NCBI RefSeq assembly: GCF_019703515.2
Contig: NC_059373.1
Coordinates: forward strand, 15,822,281-15,886,280
Source of the DNA: Myxocyprinus asiaticus
Lineage: Eukaryota; Chordata; Actinopteri; Cypriniformes; Catostomidae
Length of the DNA stretch: 64,000 nt
Reading direction: 5' to 3'
Positions 22,920 to 34,600 of this stretch are shown here, piece after piece; position 1 is the first letter of the stretch; each line of letters opens with the position of its first letter. The notes under the pieces are model-generated. The model saw only the letters and a program-made list of their open reading frames with translations, did not search any database and was not told where the DNA came from. A program made the position numbers and the translations under genes.

Positions 22920-23475
22920 GAATTTGGCAAGCAGCATCATTTTAATATTGACATCAGTTAGGCTGCGTCTGTGCTGAGTGAGAATCACGGAATAGTCAGA
23001 AAAAGCCTCTCTGCATCCATTGAAGTAGTGGGGAGATATAGATAAAATGCAGCCAGAGTGTTGATTTTCTGTCTTGCCTTGCGGCCCACCACTCCACTGG
23101 ACTCACCTCTCCTGCATCACTTTTGTCCATATGGCTGTAGTGGTGCCATTCCTCTGAAGAGACCTGGCCTGAAGCAGGGACAACGTGGGCATAGTCCTTA
23201 ATGTCAGTTTTTAAACCGGATCCCTTGGTCGGGTCAAAGATTGGGAGAGCTTTGAAGAGTTCAGTACATGGATGCCTCTCCATCACGGCCTGTAGCTTGG
23301 TGGAGCAGTCTGCCATTTCTCCTTAAGAGCTCTGAACATCGGTATCACTGATCCTCATTCAACTCCTTCAGCTGCTCCCTAGTGCAGGGACATCAGTCCT
23401 TAGCCTCTGCAGTATGCCAATACTCAAGCAGCACGCTGAGATCCTCCAGCTGACTAAAGATGGTGTCAGCTACAT
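22920..23475 (-). pseudogene. hAT-type transposase C-terminal fragment
   Basis: A 106-codon minus-strand frame (23316-22996) contains SSEEWHHYSHMDKSDAGEV, then PVEWWAARQD and YISPLLQWMQRGFF. It continues past the weak stop into SDYSVILTQHRRSLTDVNIK near 22925. The order WW..R..-SP.LQ..F..-R..L...N resembles the hATC dimerisation region of hAT transposases. A separate upstream piece, QLEDLSVLLEYW (about 23430), fits the same family. Frames are broken and a Tc1 end abuts at 23471. The identification rests on pattern only. Confidence 0.4.
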
Positions 23476-23665
23476 TAGTGGTCAAAAGTTTACATACACT
23501 TGCAAAGAACATGTATATCATGGCAGTCTTGAGTTTCCAATGATTTCTACAACTCTTATTTTTTTTGTGATGGAATGATTGGAACACATATGTCTTTGTC
23601 ACAAAAAACATTCATCCATTTTGGTTCTTTTATGAATTTACAAGGGGTCTTCTGAAAATGTGACC
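23471..23665 (+). mobile_element. Tc1-like element terminus
   Basis: It begins AGTGGTCAAAAGTTTACATA after a TA and continues TGGCAGTCTTGAGTTTCCAA and TTTGTGATGGAATGATTGG, a familiar Tc1-like terminal region from fish. No transposase or opposite end follows, so it is a fragment, apparently inserted beside or into the hAT remnant. Confidence 0.65.
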
Positions 23666-24251
23666 AAATCTGTTGGGTTAAGAATATGTTGCAACTGTAC
23701 TACTTTGAGAAAGACAAATCAGCAGAATGTAGGCCTTGGGCCACCATTCACTTTTCACAATGAAGAGTGAATGGTGACCAGAACTGAACATTCTTCCAAA
23801 AATGCATGTTGGCATCTCATAGAAGAAATTCTGTTTTACATGACAGTAAGTAAATTACAATTTTCATTTCTGGGGTGATCTATAATGATAAATATTTTAG
23901 CAGAATGTAACTCATTTTCTAGTTGCAAGGAAAGACTGTTTCTTTCAAATTGACACGGAAACCCAATTGTCTTACCTGCTCAACATTCCCAGAAATGGAA
24001 ATGCCACATTCTAATTTTAATATCAAGCTACGAAAGCCTTCAACTGAAGATGTCTGGTGGTGAGGGCTCAGTTTGGAAATGTCCTTCAAGAGACGTTCTT
24101 GCAGCATCAGGTCGCAAAATCTTTCACAATCTTTAGTGCCTGCGTGAGTGATTAACACAAAAAGACAGGACAGAAGGATGTGTTACCATCCAAAAATCAA
24201 AGTACTCAGTAAAAAAAAAATTCTGAAAAACTTTTAATAACTAATTAAATT

Positions 24252-24702
24252 AGGGATGTCAATCGATTCAAAAGTTTAATGGAATTAATTACACAACCTG
24301 CCGATTAATCTAATTTATCGCATATAGCTTATTTGCTGAGAAAGCCTCTCTAATAAAGATAATTCAATATAAATAATACATAATTCCAATATTTATACAT
24401 ATATGTTGTGCCTATAATATGTACATGTGCATGCCTCAGATGAATGAAGTGTCTCAGTGGGTTTAGAGTCGTGATTAGAGTTGAATGATCTCATGTTATG
24501 AACCGTGAGATCAAATGACCAATTTTATTTATTTTTTCCAATGTTGTCAATTGTGTCAACATATTGTTTAAGCCCTACAGGTTGTTTTGTTGTTTTAATC
24601 ATGCTACTTGTCCGACCGGGCATATACAAAAAAAAATTGAGCATTAATGTCGAGCCCTGAATAGCACTGAATAAATGCATTAAATGAACAGCCCTAAATT
24701 AA
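24252..24702. mobile_element. hAT-like miniature element inside the transposase gene
   Basis: The left end TTAGGGATGTCAATCGATTC and right end GAACAGCCCTAAAT are imperfect inverted repeats, with the ATTAATC-rich interior usual for this fish family. It lies between the last two exons of the THAP gene. Confidence 0.6.
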
Positions 24703-25349
24703 ATACATTGTCCTATCAAGCAAAATGCTCACCAGAGAGATATATAGCTATTTTTGTTTAGTCTGTAACACTACGGTCACACAAAAATACATACTTATAC
24801 TAATTTATTGTGTAGTGTGTGATTTGCTCTAGGCATGTGGCTTAAAATGATGAAATACCTTAAGCTTCTTACTTGGTTTCAGCCATGCTTGCTGCTCAAG
24901 AGGTAGATAGGTGCAAACACAGAATAAATTACTGTCGTGATGATGCACATTTTGCACGTGATTGGTTATTGACCTCCACTTTGCCACAGCTTCTTCTCCA
25001 GTCTTTGAAGAGCCTCCGCACCAGTAGAGGTAATTCACAACACGCTTCTCCACAATCTCGTTCTTTTCTAAGAGCATCTATTTTCTGGGCGAGACCTTGG
25101 AAAACAAATACAGAGAACATTTACAATTTGTTTAAAGCATGTCATTCAACTTTTGACTTCATGCAATAATTGTTAGATGGCCTGACTGAAATCTCTGCCA
25201 TTACATCATAATGTTGCACAAAGTAACTGTAGTAATATGCAGTCAAGTCACCATAATTGTAGTTTGGAACAAGTTTGAAGTAATGTGCAATCAAAACTAT
25301 TTATAAACCTTTGCAGTGTAGTTTTCTCCTGGCTAAATGACCTCGTAGT

Positions 25350-25775
25350 TAATAGTTCACCCTAAAATAAAAGTTCTCTCATAATTTACTCACCCTCATG
25401 CCATCTCAGCTGTGTTTGACTTACTTTCTTCTGCTGAACACAAATGAAGATTTTTAGAAGAGTACTTCAGCACTGTAGGTCCATACAATGCAAGTAAACA
25501 GCTACCAAACTTTGAAGGTCCAAAAGACACGATATGGCCATATATGGCGCCGGTCAATCAACTAAATGTCTTCTGAAGCGAAACGATAGGTGTGTGCACT
25601 TGGACCTTCAAAGTTTAGTAGCTGTTTGCTTGCATTTTATGGACCTACAGAGCTATAATATTCTTCCAAAAACCTTCAATTGTGTTCTGCAGAAGAAAGT
25701 CATACACATGTTGGATGACATGAGGGCGAGTAAATGAGAGAATTTTCATTGTTGTGTGAACTATTTCTTTAAATC
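25350..25775. mobile_element. Palindromic miniature element, AATAGTTCACCC family, copy 2
   Basis: From TTAATAGTTCACCC to GTGTGAACTATTTCTTTAAA, with arms containing CTCATGCCATCTCAGC and TGTTGGATGACATGAG. About 425 bp, intronic in the THAP transposase gene. Confidence 0.8.
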
Positions 25776-27420
25776 TGAGAAGGACATACCCTTAGATATA
25801 TACCAAGTGTCAAAATAATGCCAGATGTCAGGTCGCTGCTCCCTTAGGTACTTCCGAATTGAAGGATGGTGATCATTGACAATTGCACCAATCTTCAAAC
25901 CTGCAGATTCTAAGAAGTTGATGCTCCTCAAAACACCCTCAAGTTCCATTCGAGGGCTTGCACCTACCTCATTACTCTGAAAGAAGAAAATAATTTTATG
26001 TTAGCAATTCAAGACAACACAACCACAAGCTTGTTTTAAAACGTAAAAGACCATAGGACATTCAGTCTCTTCTGCTGGACAGTGGAAGGGTACAAAACAA
26101 AACCAGACAATAATATGAAGAGGGTAGTTTTATTTACCTGTACTAACTGTATGTCCACCACCCTGTTGTCGTCCAAGCTCATCATTGTGTAGCTACTGTA
26201 CTTTGCACAGTGTCCTTTAGGAGAGAATGAAATAAAAGTTGTTTTTAGTGGTACAAATTTAAAATGTTGAATAAGCGACAAGATACCTAAATGTAATTTT
26301 GTAATCACTCAAAATTTTTCAGATCAGTGTCTATTATAAACAGCATGAATATTAGCTTCAAGATTGAACAATTAAATGCAAAATATCAATCCAAAATAGC
26401 ACAAACCTGGTGAATCAGCTCTCATATCACCACCCAGAACTATGGCCTTTCCAGATTGCTTTGCCGTCTGCAAAACTGTTTTTTGTTCAGACCTCCAGTG
26501 CCACAAAATGGTTGGCAAGAGGAAGGCCTTTTGATGGTTAAAAAATGTCCTGGGACACATACATTCAAGATGCAGGGCTGAAAGTACCTTACAAAACATC
26601 GCAACAACATTACTGTCTGCACAAGCAGAAATGTTTCAGAACTATGACCCATAACAACATATAAAGAATAAAACACAAACCTTGTGAACTTGTATATATG
26701 ATGCCCCACTGAATGTTACCACTGCTGACAACTGAAGATTGCCAGCTGGGATATTTTTTATGTGTAGCTGGCTGTTCCATTGTGTTTTGTAGAGACATTT
26801 AGAACATGCGAAAACTACACAATTAGTAACATATATCTTTACCTTTACTCCGTATTTTCGGCTTTGGAGTGGAGCGAGCCACTTGCACTGCACTGCTTCT
26901 CAAAGGTTTGGCAGGACATTGGCAACCCACATCCCGTGTAAGTGGCTGTCGGACGGATACAACATACAAAACATTACAATGGCATTTCTACCTAAAAACG
27001 TTATATAATTATTTATAATAAGCTAATTAATTAGTTTTACTTACCTTCACACTCTGTGATGTTCCAACTGTGTACACAGATGGGACAGCCGTGTCTGCGG
27101 AGTGCAGAAGTTTGACGAACCCCATTTCGTACTGTCTAAAATTCTTGATGCATTCTTAGGTAAAATGCCTCGCACACAAACGCGAATTCTCCGTGATTCC
27201 TCCTTCGAAGTGAAAAAATTCGAGCCAGCGGCCACGCAACCAGGGTACTTTGGGGATAGGGAAGAGGGTTTGGGGAGGGGAGCAACCCAAAATACACCTT
27301 ACCACCATGTCTTCGTTTGCTAATTGCTGCGATCGTTTCATGTGAGTGGCAGGTTGCTGGAGGGGAGGAATTGAAACTCATCACTCACGTTACTGTTTTT
27401 GATAGAAGATTACGAGGACA

Positions 27421-27450
27421 TATCTTTTTTTTTTTTTTTTTTTTAAATGA
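27421..27450. repeat. Poly(T) tract
   Basis: A T homopolymer of about 20 just upstream of the THAP exon. Confidence 0.8.
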
Positions 27451-27535
27451 TGCGCACGGATAAATCGTTTATAATAAACACTGCAACATTCCATAAAAAA
27501 ATAATAATGGTCAATTTTGATTTCATGGTGACTTT

Positions 27536-27710
27536 AACTGAAGCTCCTGACCTATATCTGCTTGATTTTATGCACTGCTGCCACACGATTGGCTGATTAG
27601 ATAATCAGATGGATGACTGTTGGTGCCAGACGGGCTGTTTGAGTATTTCTGTAACTGCTGATCTCCTGGGATTTTTACACACAGCAGTCTCTAGAATTTA
27701 CTCCGAATGG
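27536..27710 (+). mobile_element. Tc1-like transposase fragment, N-terminal
   Basis: GGTGCCAGACGGGCTGTTTG and GATCTCCTGGGATTTTTACA encode ADLLGFLHTAVSRIYSEW, the helix-turn-helix of a Tc1-like transposase. It stops abruptly at CAGGGGTGGACTGG, another element's end. No catalytic region remains. Confidence 0.65.
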
Positions 27711-27712
27711 CA

Positions 27713-27820
27713 GGGGTGGACTGGCCAATGGGAGAACCGGGACTTTTCCCGAAGGGCCGGTGTTCTGACAACCTGTCGTACCCGCTCAGGATGTGCTACC
27801 GGTAGTTCAAGCTGTCATAT
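27713..27820 (+). mobile_element. Terminal segment of a CAGGGGTGGACTGG-type element (left arm)
   Basis: It begins CAGGGGTGGACTGGCCAATG, the style of hAT termini. It contains GGCCGGTGTTCTGACAA, which recurs inverted at 30342-30358 as TTGTCAGAACACCGGCC, with weaker matching over about 20 further bases (CTGAG..GGT). The inverted pair bounds 2.6 kb that includes the integrase-like fragment. Confidence 0.45.
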
Positions 27821-28429
27821 TGACTAAAAAAAATGTGCTTCTTTCTCAGAATAAGCTACTATTTATATTAAAACCACCTTAATAAATGATGTAAAAACAG
27901 GGGTAGCAAATCCTGTCAGCTTGAGATACCCATCAGAATGAACTACAGCCTTAATAAATATTAAAACAATAGACCACAAGAGGCTGTGCGTTACAGTGAT
28001 GATACCATGGGTACGTGACATTCTTAGGCACAACGCTGAGCTTATAGCTTTTATAACACAACATCAGTATGATAAGACACTAATGTCTAGTTACATATTT
28101 TTAATAATGATCAGAAAAAATAATTCTTCTGCTCATTGTTTCCCTACCCTGTTCTTATAGAGGACCCCCAGCACTACACATGTTGTATGTGTCCCCCACC
28201 CTATGCCTATTTCCCTACATAGTAAGCGAAAAACAGTATGTGAAAAAAGTAGTATGTCCAAATTCAACGTGTTAAACTTTAATTAAGGAAAATTACTTAG
28301 TTCACCTTTAATATAGAATGTGCAGTCACAGATGTGCGTTTATAGTCATTTTGCTATGACTTGTAACACGGCTCAACAAATCAGATAATATAGTCTGAAC
28401 TATTTGTTTTATAATAGGTAATTACCCAT

Positions 28430-28917
28430 TTCTCAATGTCCACTGTCATCCCTGACCAACAATATCTGGCACAGTGCATTTCTCATTTTGAAAATTCCAC
28501 TGTGGCCTCCAATAGGGATGCTGTGGAACTCTTCAAACAACATTCTGCAGTCCTCCTTGCTCTTTACTGCTTTTCTTCTTCCGTAGTGTAGCATGCCATC
28601 TGCAACCATAAATTAAAATGCCTAAATTATATCAGAGATTTACCTAATTTAATCCACTTTTGGTACAAAACTACTGACTTACTACTGACATACTAACCAG
28701 TGACTCTGAACTTTGCAGCATACCGCTTCAAATTTTGCCGTTCTGACTTGCTGTACTGTGCAGGGAACTTATTTAAAGTGAGTAGATTGAGAACTTCTCC
28801 ATGTCTTCCCTCCATGATTACAGTGCCGTAAAGAGTAAACGATTCATGAGCAGACGGATGGCAAAGCAGAATTGTCTTACAAGTTATCTTTTCAACAAGT
28901 AAAATAAGCATAGCCAA
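28430..28917 (-). pseudogene. Integrase-like (KRBA2/Ginger-type) fragment with an intron
   Basis: An exon ending at 28698 reads SERQNLKRYAAKFRVT and is joined across a 98-bp intron (donor GTTAGT, acceptor TTGCAG) to 28599, giving VTDGMLHYGRRKAVKSKED then LFEEFHSIPIGGHSGIFK. The GGHxGxxK box is the zinc-binding H2C2-type region that precedes the integrase core in KRBA2-like proteins and Ginger-like transposons. Past RNALC the frame slips by one base: homologous ARYCWSGMTVDIEKW lies in the +1 frame. No DDE core follows before 28430. It is a decayed transposase or transposase-derived gene. Confidence 0.55.
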
Positions 28918-29479
28918 ACAAATTAAAGATGCATCAAGTAACTGGTTCTTCTTCGTTCAGTGATCTTAGAAGCCTAACGGTGTGGATGCATTACGTTTTT
29001 TGAAGACTTGATCTGATCTGGCCTGATCTGAACATGGTAGTGCTCATGGATGTGCTTGCTGCACAAAGTAAAATAACAGTATAAATCATCTTAAAACACT
29101 GATATGACTAGTCTTAATCTCATGCGTGTGTACATCATTTTAAACACATTTCAAAAATACTATTAATTTCTTCATCTGTAACACTTTAGCAATTAGCAGG
29201 TGCTGTTAGGAACTCAGCTAATCATAACAACAATGCTATATTTACACTGCTAGGCTTAATGCACAAATCCAATCCTTTGACACATATTACATTTTTTGTT
29301 GTTGTCCCACTTGTTTACTATTAATCTCATGTTACAGTTAATACCTGTTAGTCTTAAAACATTGCAAACATCTATTCAGACCTTTCTAATATTTTATTCT
29401 AATATGTGACATATGGCTAATTGATATTGGCACTAATAACTTTAGTAAAAATGTATTTTTAAGAAAATGGAAACTCAGT
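28918..29479. other. No gene recognised
   Basis: AT-rich filler inside the inverted-repeat-bounded segment. Confidence 0.4.
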
Positions 29480-29560
29480 TCTGTAAAGCTGCTTTGAAAC
29501 AATGTGTACTGTGAAAAGCACAATACAAATACATTTGACTTGACATTGGCAGACGCATAT
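29480..29560 (+). mobile_element. 3' tail of a retroposon, second copy
   Basis: CTGTAAAGCTGCTTTGAAAC then TGTGAAAAGCACAATACAAA and a TTTGACTTGACATT end; same family as 7485-7545. Confidence 0.55.
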
Positions 29561-30320
29561 CCAATATTTGTCCCACTTGTTTACATTCACTTAAGACATA
29601 TAACCGTTTGTTATACGGTTTTACTTTTAAATGAATACATTAATACCCCGCAAAAAGATGGAAACTAACCTGTCTTTCGCGAATCACTAACCACATACAG
29701 AATATTCATGTATATAATATGTGCACACAAAGCATGAAAAGTGATTCTCGTGATTTCTACACATTCGTTCTACTAAGGAGCTGATGAGATTAATCAGGTG
29801 TGTTTGATTAAGGAGACATCCAATGTAGTGTTGGGAAACGCTGGTCTATGACCATAAAAATTCATTTAACATTACCACATAGACTACTAGCCAATTTCAT
29901 ATGTTACGCTAGCATAAAAACGTGGTTGTTTTTTAATTTATGATGTCTTGTCAGTTACAAAATTCTATAAGATATTTGTGTTAACTAAAGTTCCATTTGA
30001 GGAGATTTCAAATATCATTCTAGAGTATTTAAAAAATATATTTAGATACCTTTTTCGAACACACGTACGCTTCAGTTACGTAAAGGTTGTAGGTCAAATT
30101 TCTACTGCGTATATTTGTATCACAGACAATGCAGAAATTATTATAATTATTGGGAAAGATTCGTTTTTACTGTAAAATACTATATATAATTGTATTATTA
30201 TTCAGCAAAATTTATTTTACTTACATTTTTCACCCAAACTTGTGATTTTAAAGGTAAAGTAGCTCAAAATTATGGATGTGTTTTCAGATATGCAATTTCC
30301 AAGCCAGAAAACGTCTTGCG
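29561..30320. other. No gene recognised
   Basis: AT-rich sequence; a 75-codon frame at 29948-30175 has no recognisable domain. Confidence 0.4.
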
Positions 30321-30599
30321 CATTCTGAGAGGTAGGTCAGATTGTCAGAACACCGGCCGTGAAACATAGCCGAATGTGCTGCTATAAGCTGAAATGGGCC
30401 ACCGCTTTATGCAGAACAGGCCACAAACCGGCGCCGCGATATGCAGAAAAGGACAGCGACATGGGTTACCAGGAAGTAAGATATACTAAAAGGAAAAAGG
30501 AAAGCAGCATGGGTGATGGATCTGATTGTGAGCAAACAATTAATACACTGAGAAATAAGAAATGAAGCCGGTAAGGAGATGGGAGAAAGATAAATCAAA

Positions 30600-31679
30600 G
30601 TGATTGTTACTTTTGCTAAACAATCAGAACAACAGAAGCATCCTGTTAAACTATCAAAAGCAATTGAGAAAGAGACAGGAATAGTGACAGCTGTATCCTG
30701 TCTCAGTAACGGAAGAATAAAGATCAAATGCAAGGACGAGAAGCAGAAGCAAAAGATTCTTAAAATGAAAACACTAGCAGGAGGAAAGGTAGTATGCACA
30801 GAAATAGGCAATAAAACTAGAGGGGTCATTTCAGGAGTACATCTTAACGTAAGTATGGATGACATCAAAGGAAGTTTGGATGGTGGTGGCACAGTCATTT
30901 CTGCTAGAAGACTGCAGATGTGGAAAGACAATAAAATGTGTGACAGCATGAGCATGTTGATTCAATTTGAAGGAAATACCCTACCGACAAAAGTGAAGCT
31001 AGGATTTATAAGCTTCTTGGTACGAGAGTATATACCCCCTCCTTTGAGATGTTTTAAATGCCAACGCATGGGACACACTTCAAATACCTGTAAAGGGAAA
31101 ATGCGCTGTGCAAAATGCGGAAGAGAACATGAGTATGGCAAGTGTAAGGAGGGAACAGAGATCAAATGTTGTAACTGTGGGGGAGACCATAGCGCTCTGT
31201 ATGCAGGATGCCCCATACAACAAGAAGCTTGGGAAATACAAAAAATAAAGACAGTGCAAAATATAACATATGCAGAAGCTACCTGTAAGATAAAAGGCAT
31301 AGCAGAAACAAATAGAATAAACGTGCAAGGAATCAATGTGAAATCTTCCATCCAGAATAATGTAAATCCTGCAAGAAATGAATCAGATGTTCTGTTTGTG
31401 ATGAACAAAATTGATTTTGTGGCATTTATTTGTGCAGTGGTAAATGGTACAGCGCAAGCAGAAAGGAAGTCGGACAAGTTAAAGATAATTGTAGGATGTG
31501 CTAATAAATTCCTAAAGTTACCAGGAATTTCAGCAGAAGAAGTCTATGAGATTTTAAAAGCGAAAGAAGGAACTGTTGCTTTGGACATGACTCAGAGTAA
31601 CAATACATATTCCTATAATGTCTTTCCTACTATTACAGTGGAATGCCAGGAGCTTAATAGCAAATGGGCAAGAATTTAA
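30600..31679 (+). CDS. LINE ORF1, zinc-knuckle RNA-binding protein
   Basis: An intact 359-codon frame encoding the nucleic-acid-binding ORF1 protein of the LINE. About residues 150-205 hold three CCHC/CCHC-like knuckles: CFKCQRMGHTSNTC, CAKCGREHEYGKC and CCNCGGDHSALYAGC. The N-terminal part is lysine-rich, and the C-terminal part has no named domain I can assign. The true start may lie upstream, because the first codons (MIVTFAKQSEQQKHPVKLSK) are already conserved-looking. It overlaps the start of ORF2 by 62 nt in another frame, as expected for this type of element. An intact ORF1 beside a ruined ORF2 suggests either recent decay or chance. Confidence 0.8.
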   Translation: MIVTFAKQSEQQKHPVKLSKAIEKETGIVTAVSCLSNGRIKIKCKDEKQKQKILKMKTLAGGKVVCTEIGNKTRGVISGVHLNVSMDDIKGSLDGGGTVISARRLQMWKDNKMCDSMSMLIQFEGNTLPTKVKLGFISFLVREYIPPPLRCFKCQRMGHTSNTCKGKMRCAKCGREHEYGKCKEGTEIKCCNCGGDHSALYAGCPIQQEAWEIQKIKTVQNITYAEATCKIKGIAETNRINVQGINVKSSIQNNVNPARNESDVLFVMNKIDFVAFICAVVNGTAQAERKSDKLKIIVGCANKFLKLPGISAEEVYEILKAKEGTVALDMTQSNNTYSYNVFPTITVECQELNSKWARI

Positions 31680-34600
31680 AAAACATATCACAGAAATGGG
31701 AAAAACACCAGACATTATTTGTATCCAAGAGACATGGATAAATAACTCCTTGGAATTTAAGATCAATGGATATGTAGTAGAGAGGAAAGACAGAGAAAGG
31801 TGGAGGGTGTGCAACATTTATTAAAGAAAGCATAGCATATAAAAGAATATTTAAAAATAGTAATGCAGAATACATACATAATACACATTTGTATAATCCA
31901 TGTAAAGAAATAAGTAATACTATTTTAAAATAGGTGATGGGTGACACACAGGGCAAAATTATTATGTGTGGGGATTTTAATGCACATAATGGGGTAGTAA
32001 AAACACTGATAATAATGGGGAAATAATAGAAGAATTTATAGAAGAACACTGGTTTGTTTGAATGATGGGAAGCCAACAAGAATGGATATAACAAGAGGTA
32101 GCACGTTATGTTTAGATCTCAAAATAATGTCAGCAACATTGTGCATGAAGATAATATGGGCAGTGATCATTGGCCAGTAATATGTGAAATTCAAAATGCA
32201 GTACAAAAGCAAAATATTAATCAATGTGTAAGGTGGAGATATAAACAGGCAAAATGGAAGGAAGTTTATATGTTGTGTGAAGAAAATTTCAGTAATATGA
32301 AATTGGAAGGAAGTGTTGAGGAAAAATATAATAAAATAGTAGAAGGAATTATCTTTACAGGAAAACAGTCTATTCCTTTAATAAGAGATAATGGAAAGAA
32401 AAAGAAAAGTGTACCATGGTGGTCAGAAGAATGCACAGTGGCAATTAGAGAAAGAAATAAGGCATTTCGAATTTTAAAAAGATTAATAACTCAAGATACA
32501 ATTGTAGAGTATCAGAAGAAAAGGGCAATTGCAAGAAGGGTAATTAAAAATGCAAAAAGAAAAGTGCGGCAAGAGTTCTGCAGTACAATTGGGAGAGAGA
32601 CTGAAATGCATGTGGTATGGAGAATGATTAGGAAAATGACTGGTATTAATAACTATAAGCAGATCCCTGTAATAGAAGAGAAAGGGGAAATGGCCATTAC
32701 AAATAAGGAAAAAGCAGAAGTCTTAGCTACAACCTTTGCTAAAATCCACAGTATTGAAAACTTGGATGATAAGTTTTTAAAAAGAAGACAAGAAATAAGC
32801 AAAATATATAAGAATGTCCGTATGAAAAAACAAGGAGTAGATAGCAATATGGATGAAGATTTTAATTCTTTTGAGTTAAAAATAGCCATTAACATTTCAA
32901 GGAATACAACACCAGGGTGAGACATGGTCAGTTACAGTATGTTAAAAAACTTACCAGAGATAGCCATTAAAGCATTATTGGATTTATATAATCATGTATG
33001 GAATGAAGGTACTTTACCCAAAGATTGGAAAAATGCAATAGTGATACCAATAGTTAAACAGGGAAAGATGCAACAAAATCCAACAGCTATAGACCAATTG
33101 CACTCACATCTACATTGTGCAAAGTAATGGAGAAAATGATAGTAAGAAGGTAGAATTACTTTTTGGAGAAAAAAGAACTATTATCACCAGATCAGAGAGG
33201 TTTAGGAAAAAGAGATCTACAATGGATGCTCTGATATTATTTGAAATGATGCAAAAAAAGCACTTATAATGAGAGAATATCTTGTTGAATTTTTCTTTGA
33301 TATTGAATAAGCATACTACACTTTATGAAGGGAAGGACTTTTAATTAAACTAAATAAACTTGGAATAGGGGGGAGAATGTATAACTGGATATGAGATTTC
33401 CTATTTGAACGTACATTCCAGGTAAGAATAGGGGAAGAAATGTCATCACCGTATGATATTATGAATGGGACTCCACAAGGAAGTGTCATCAGTCCAATTT
33501 AATTTAATTTAATGATTAATGATATATTTGAAAAAGTTAAACCAAATATTGGAAAGGCATTATAAGCTGATGATCGAGCAGTATGGAAAAGAGGTAGGAA
33601 TTTAAGAAATGTAGTTAAAGGAATACAAGAAACAATAAGTGAAGTTGAAGAATGGTTAATAGATTGGGGATTCAAATTTTCAGTACCAAAGACTCAATAT
33701 ATGATTTTTACAAAGAAAAAGAAAATGGAATAAATGATTCTGAAATTATATGATCAACCACTAGAAAGAGTGACAGAAGTATCTTGGAGTAATCTTGGAT
33801 TAATCTTTGATGAGAAATTAACATGGAAGAGACATATTAAGAAAATTGAAAACAAATGTAAAGGTATAATAAATTGCATGTCTTCAATAGCCAAGTATGA
33901 ATGGGGAGCCAGCAAGAGTTCACTGTTACATGTATATCAAGCCTTAATACGTTCTAGTATAGACCATGGCTGTGCAGTGTATGGGGCTGGATCTAAATCA
34001 GAATTGAAGAAATTGGATAATTTACAGTCTAGAGTACTTAGAATTTGTTGTGGAGCAATAAGATCAACCCCTTTAGATTCCATCAGGGTTGAAATGGGGA
34101 AGATGCCATTAGACTTAAGAAGGGAAAAACTAGCTATGATGTATTGGGTTAACTTGCAAGGAAGTGACAGCAATCATCGCACACGCACAGTTTTAAAAGA
34201 TTGCTGGGAATACAAAAATAATGGAGGAAATAGCTTTGGATGGAAGTATGAACAGTGGGTCAAGAATTGTGGTCTGGAGAATGAAGTCATCTGCCCTAAT
34301 ATGCCATTACATGGTGTGCCAGTATGGAACTTTCCTGAACCTATTGTTGAAATTAGATTATTAGAGGCCCGGGAAAAAGCAGAAGTAGGGTATAGTAGTA
34401 GTAATGAAATCAATGTTTTTATGAGAGAAAAATTTTACTCTTTAATGCAGATGTTTACAGATGGATCTAAATATCCATTTAATCAAAAAGTTGGTATAGG
34501 AGTATATATTCCGAGTTTTAAAACAAAAATAAGTCTAAGAATAACTGATAAATTGTCTGTATATTCTAGAGAGTTAATTGCTATAATAGTAGGGCTACAA

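Larger units (their letters stand above)
24010..27308 (-). pseudogene. Multi-exon THAP-domain transposase gene (Kolobok-like), broken
   Basis: Exons on the minus strand: 27308-27045, 26945-26843, about 26812-26681, 26587-26407, 26214-26138, 25976-25790, 25095-24873, and from 24139 to about 24010. Exon 1 encodes a THAP zinc finger (MVVRCILGC, FPIPK, RW, SRLCARHF). Later exons give IVLGGDMRADSPG+HCAKYSSYTMM, IGAIVNDHHPSIRKYLRE with HYFDTWYISKG, YLYWCGGSSKTGEEAVAKW and LLKDISKLSPHHQTSS, the order seen in THAP-containing transposases of fish. Acidic residues in GGDMRAD and VNDHH are candidate catalytic positions. Most junctions keep phase. Lesions: a TAA at codon 51 inside the THAP finger (27158-27156), a frameshift in the 25095 exon, an implausibly short intron near 26.83 kb, and no C-terminal exon. 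TTAA-linked miniature elements nearby may have been mobilised by such an enzyme; that link is inference. Confidence 0.7.

Noticed and set aside
30407..31477. Long minus-strand frames (182 and 171 codons) opposite the LINE
   Set aside because: They are antisense shadows of ORF1, which has clear zinc knuckles on the plus strand.
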